Shown here: one piece after another, positions 63,249 through 64,000 of the stretch | How the letters are laid out: the number at the start of each line of letters is the position of its first letter | Numbering within the stretch: the first letter of the stretch is position 1 | Source of the DNA: Ascidia mentula | Lineage: Eukaryota; Chordata; Ascidiacea; Phlebobranchia; Ascidiidae | Direction: 5' to 3' | Assembly (NCBI GenBank): GCA_947561715.1 | Contig: OX387204.1 | Location: 16,869,001 to 16,933,000, forward strand | Length of the DNA: 64,000 bases | Made by a program: the position numbers and the translations under genes | Notes under the pieces: model-generated | Told to the model about the DNA's origin: nothing | The model's database searches: none | What the model saw: the letters and a program-made list of their open reading frames with translations, nothing else

Positions 63249-64000
63249 TTTGAATTTAAATAAAAAATATAATTCAAAAATTTTATCCCGCATTTTCAAT
63301 TCAAGTCGGCAAGGAACGGATAGATAACAATCATAACTATATTAGTCAAAAATATCCTAGGAAACATGTGGTTTGTTTGTTATGATTCAAGGTTATGGCA
63401 TGGTGGGTTCGCCAATAATGCCATGGACCGGTAAAAAATATACAGCCTGGTTATTTCACCCAAACCCCGGAACTGGTGAGTGTGTTCTGCTTGCAAATTC
63501 TTTTGATTGGGGTTGGTACGCTGGTGATTGCAACAAAAAAATCAACTATATTTGTGAATTCAAAGGTGGGTTTAATAATATTGTTATTCAAACAACTGAC
63601 ATGATGCTGTTTGCAGATCAACCACGAAAAATTGTATTTTCTCAAACAAGTTACTCTGCAATTGTCGGTGAAAAAATCAACATTAAGGGAAAAATTACCG
63701 AACCTTATATAGAAGCGCTAAGTATCAGAGCAATTTACAACCTAAACCAACGGGTTACTTTAGCAACCAACTACACGGGTGTGGACTTCAGTTATTTCAT
63801 CCAGGATATTAGTCCATCTCATTTTGGTAACATTGCAATTGAAGCCATTGGAGTCGAATCAAAATGCAAATTTTCCAAGAGCACTTTTTTGAATGAAGGT
63901 AACAATAACAAGTTTGGATAATGACGGTCGGGTTCCAATACTTTAACATTCATTTACATTTACGCAGTAAAGATTGAGATTGACAGAAATAAAATAGTTG

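Larger units (their letters stand above)
35782..64000. repeat. Tandem segmental duplication of ZP plus lectin-receptor unit
   Basis: Corresponding points lie about 12.8-13.1 kb apart: ZP exon 3 at 35782 and 48615, receptor start at 41624 and 54771. Introns and spacers match as well as exons, with scattered differences and small indels. A third receptor begins 7.8 kb later at 62603 without an intervening ZP gene. Confidence 0.9.
62603..64000 (+). pseudogene. Lectin/Ig receptor tyrosine phosphatase, copy 3, partial and frameshifted
   Basis: Third receptor copy, running off the right edge. The signal-peptide exon starts at 62603 ([19 protein letters not shown]), lectin exons follow, then the first Ig-like exon (about 63614-63898) and the start of the next. 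In the third lectin exon one base is missing at 63355-63367 relative to copy 1 (CCTAGGAAACATG against CCTAAGAAAACATG), shifting frame to an early stop. The frame resumes downstream (WGWYAGDCNKKINYICEF). The second lectin exon has Tyr in place of the conserved Cys (VVFYQW against VVFCQW). A sequencing error could explain the single-base loss. Confidence 0.7.

Overview
The window is gene-dense, AT-rich, intron-rich animal DNA. Short introns, compact multi-exon genes and the protein repertoire point to an ascidian tunicate, most likely Ciona; this is an inference from gene structure and recognised families. All multi-exon models were spliced by eye from GT/AG sites and reading phase.

Left part (1-33 kb), ordinary single-copy genes. 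A 5' portion of a DH-domain RhoGEF (P-Rex-like) runs off the left edge on the minus strand. Divergent from it is a complete CCT2 (chaperonin TCP-1 beta) gene, 5727-9963. STXBP6/amisyn (minus, 12730-10911) is divergent from a CCDC172-like coiled-coil gene (plus, 13625-20135). CTC1, the large subunit of the CST telomere replication complex, spans 20655-32447 in about 29 exons. Its 4.3 kb intron holds an intronless 956-residue gene on the opposite strand that joins a GlnD/DUF294-type nucleotidyltransferase to TPR-like repeats.

Right part (35-64 kb), a tandemly duplicated locus with a repeat period of about 13 kb. Each unit pairs a zona-pellucida (ZP) domain transmembrane protein with a receptor built from a C-type lectin domain, about six Ig-like domains, a membrane segment and one tyrosine phosphatase domain. 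Unit 1 appears intact. In unit 2 the ZP gene has lost its signal-peptide exons by fusion to a lectin-gene fragment, and the receptor has two nonsense codons plus a 5-nt insertion in its ectodomain. A third receptor copy starts at 62603, carries a 1-nt frameshift and runs off the right edge. Both phosphatase domains present have WPG in place of the catalytic WPD.

The most interesting hidden signal is a family of self-cleaving-ribozyme motifs. Five copies have a complete type I hammerhead core (24979-25031, 37296-37350, 49501-49553 on minus, 50276-50331, 63172-63224), and a sixth, at 30553-30792, is degenerate. Stem II shows a compensatory change. Three copies are recent insertions flanked by 11-14 bp target-site duplications, one of which is only about 61 nt, nearly just the ribozyme. 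Four of the five lie in sense orientation in introns of CTC1, the ZP genes or the lectin receptor, so they could cut those pre-mRNAs.
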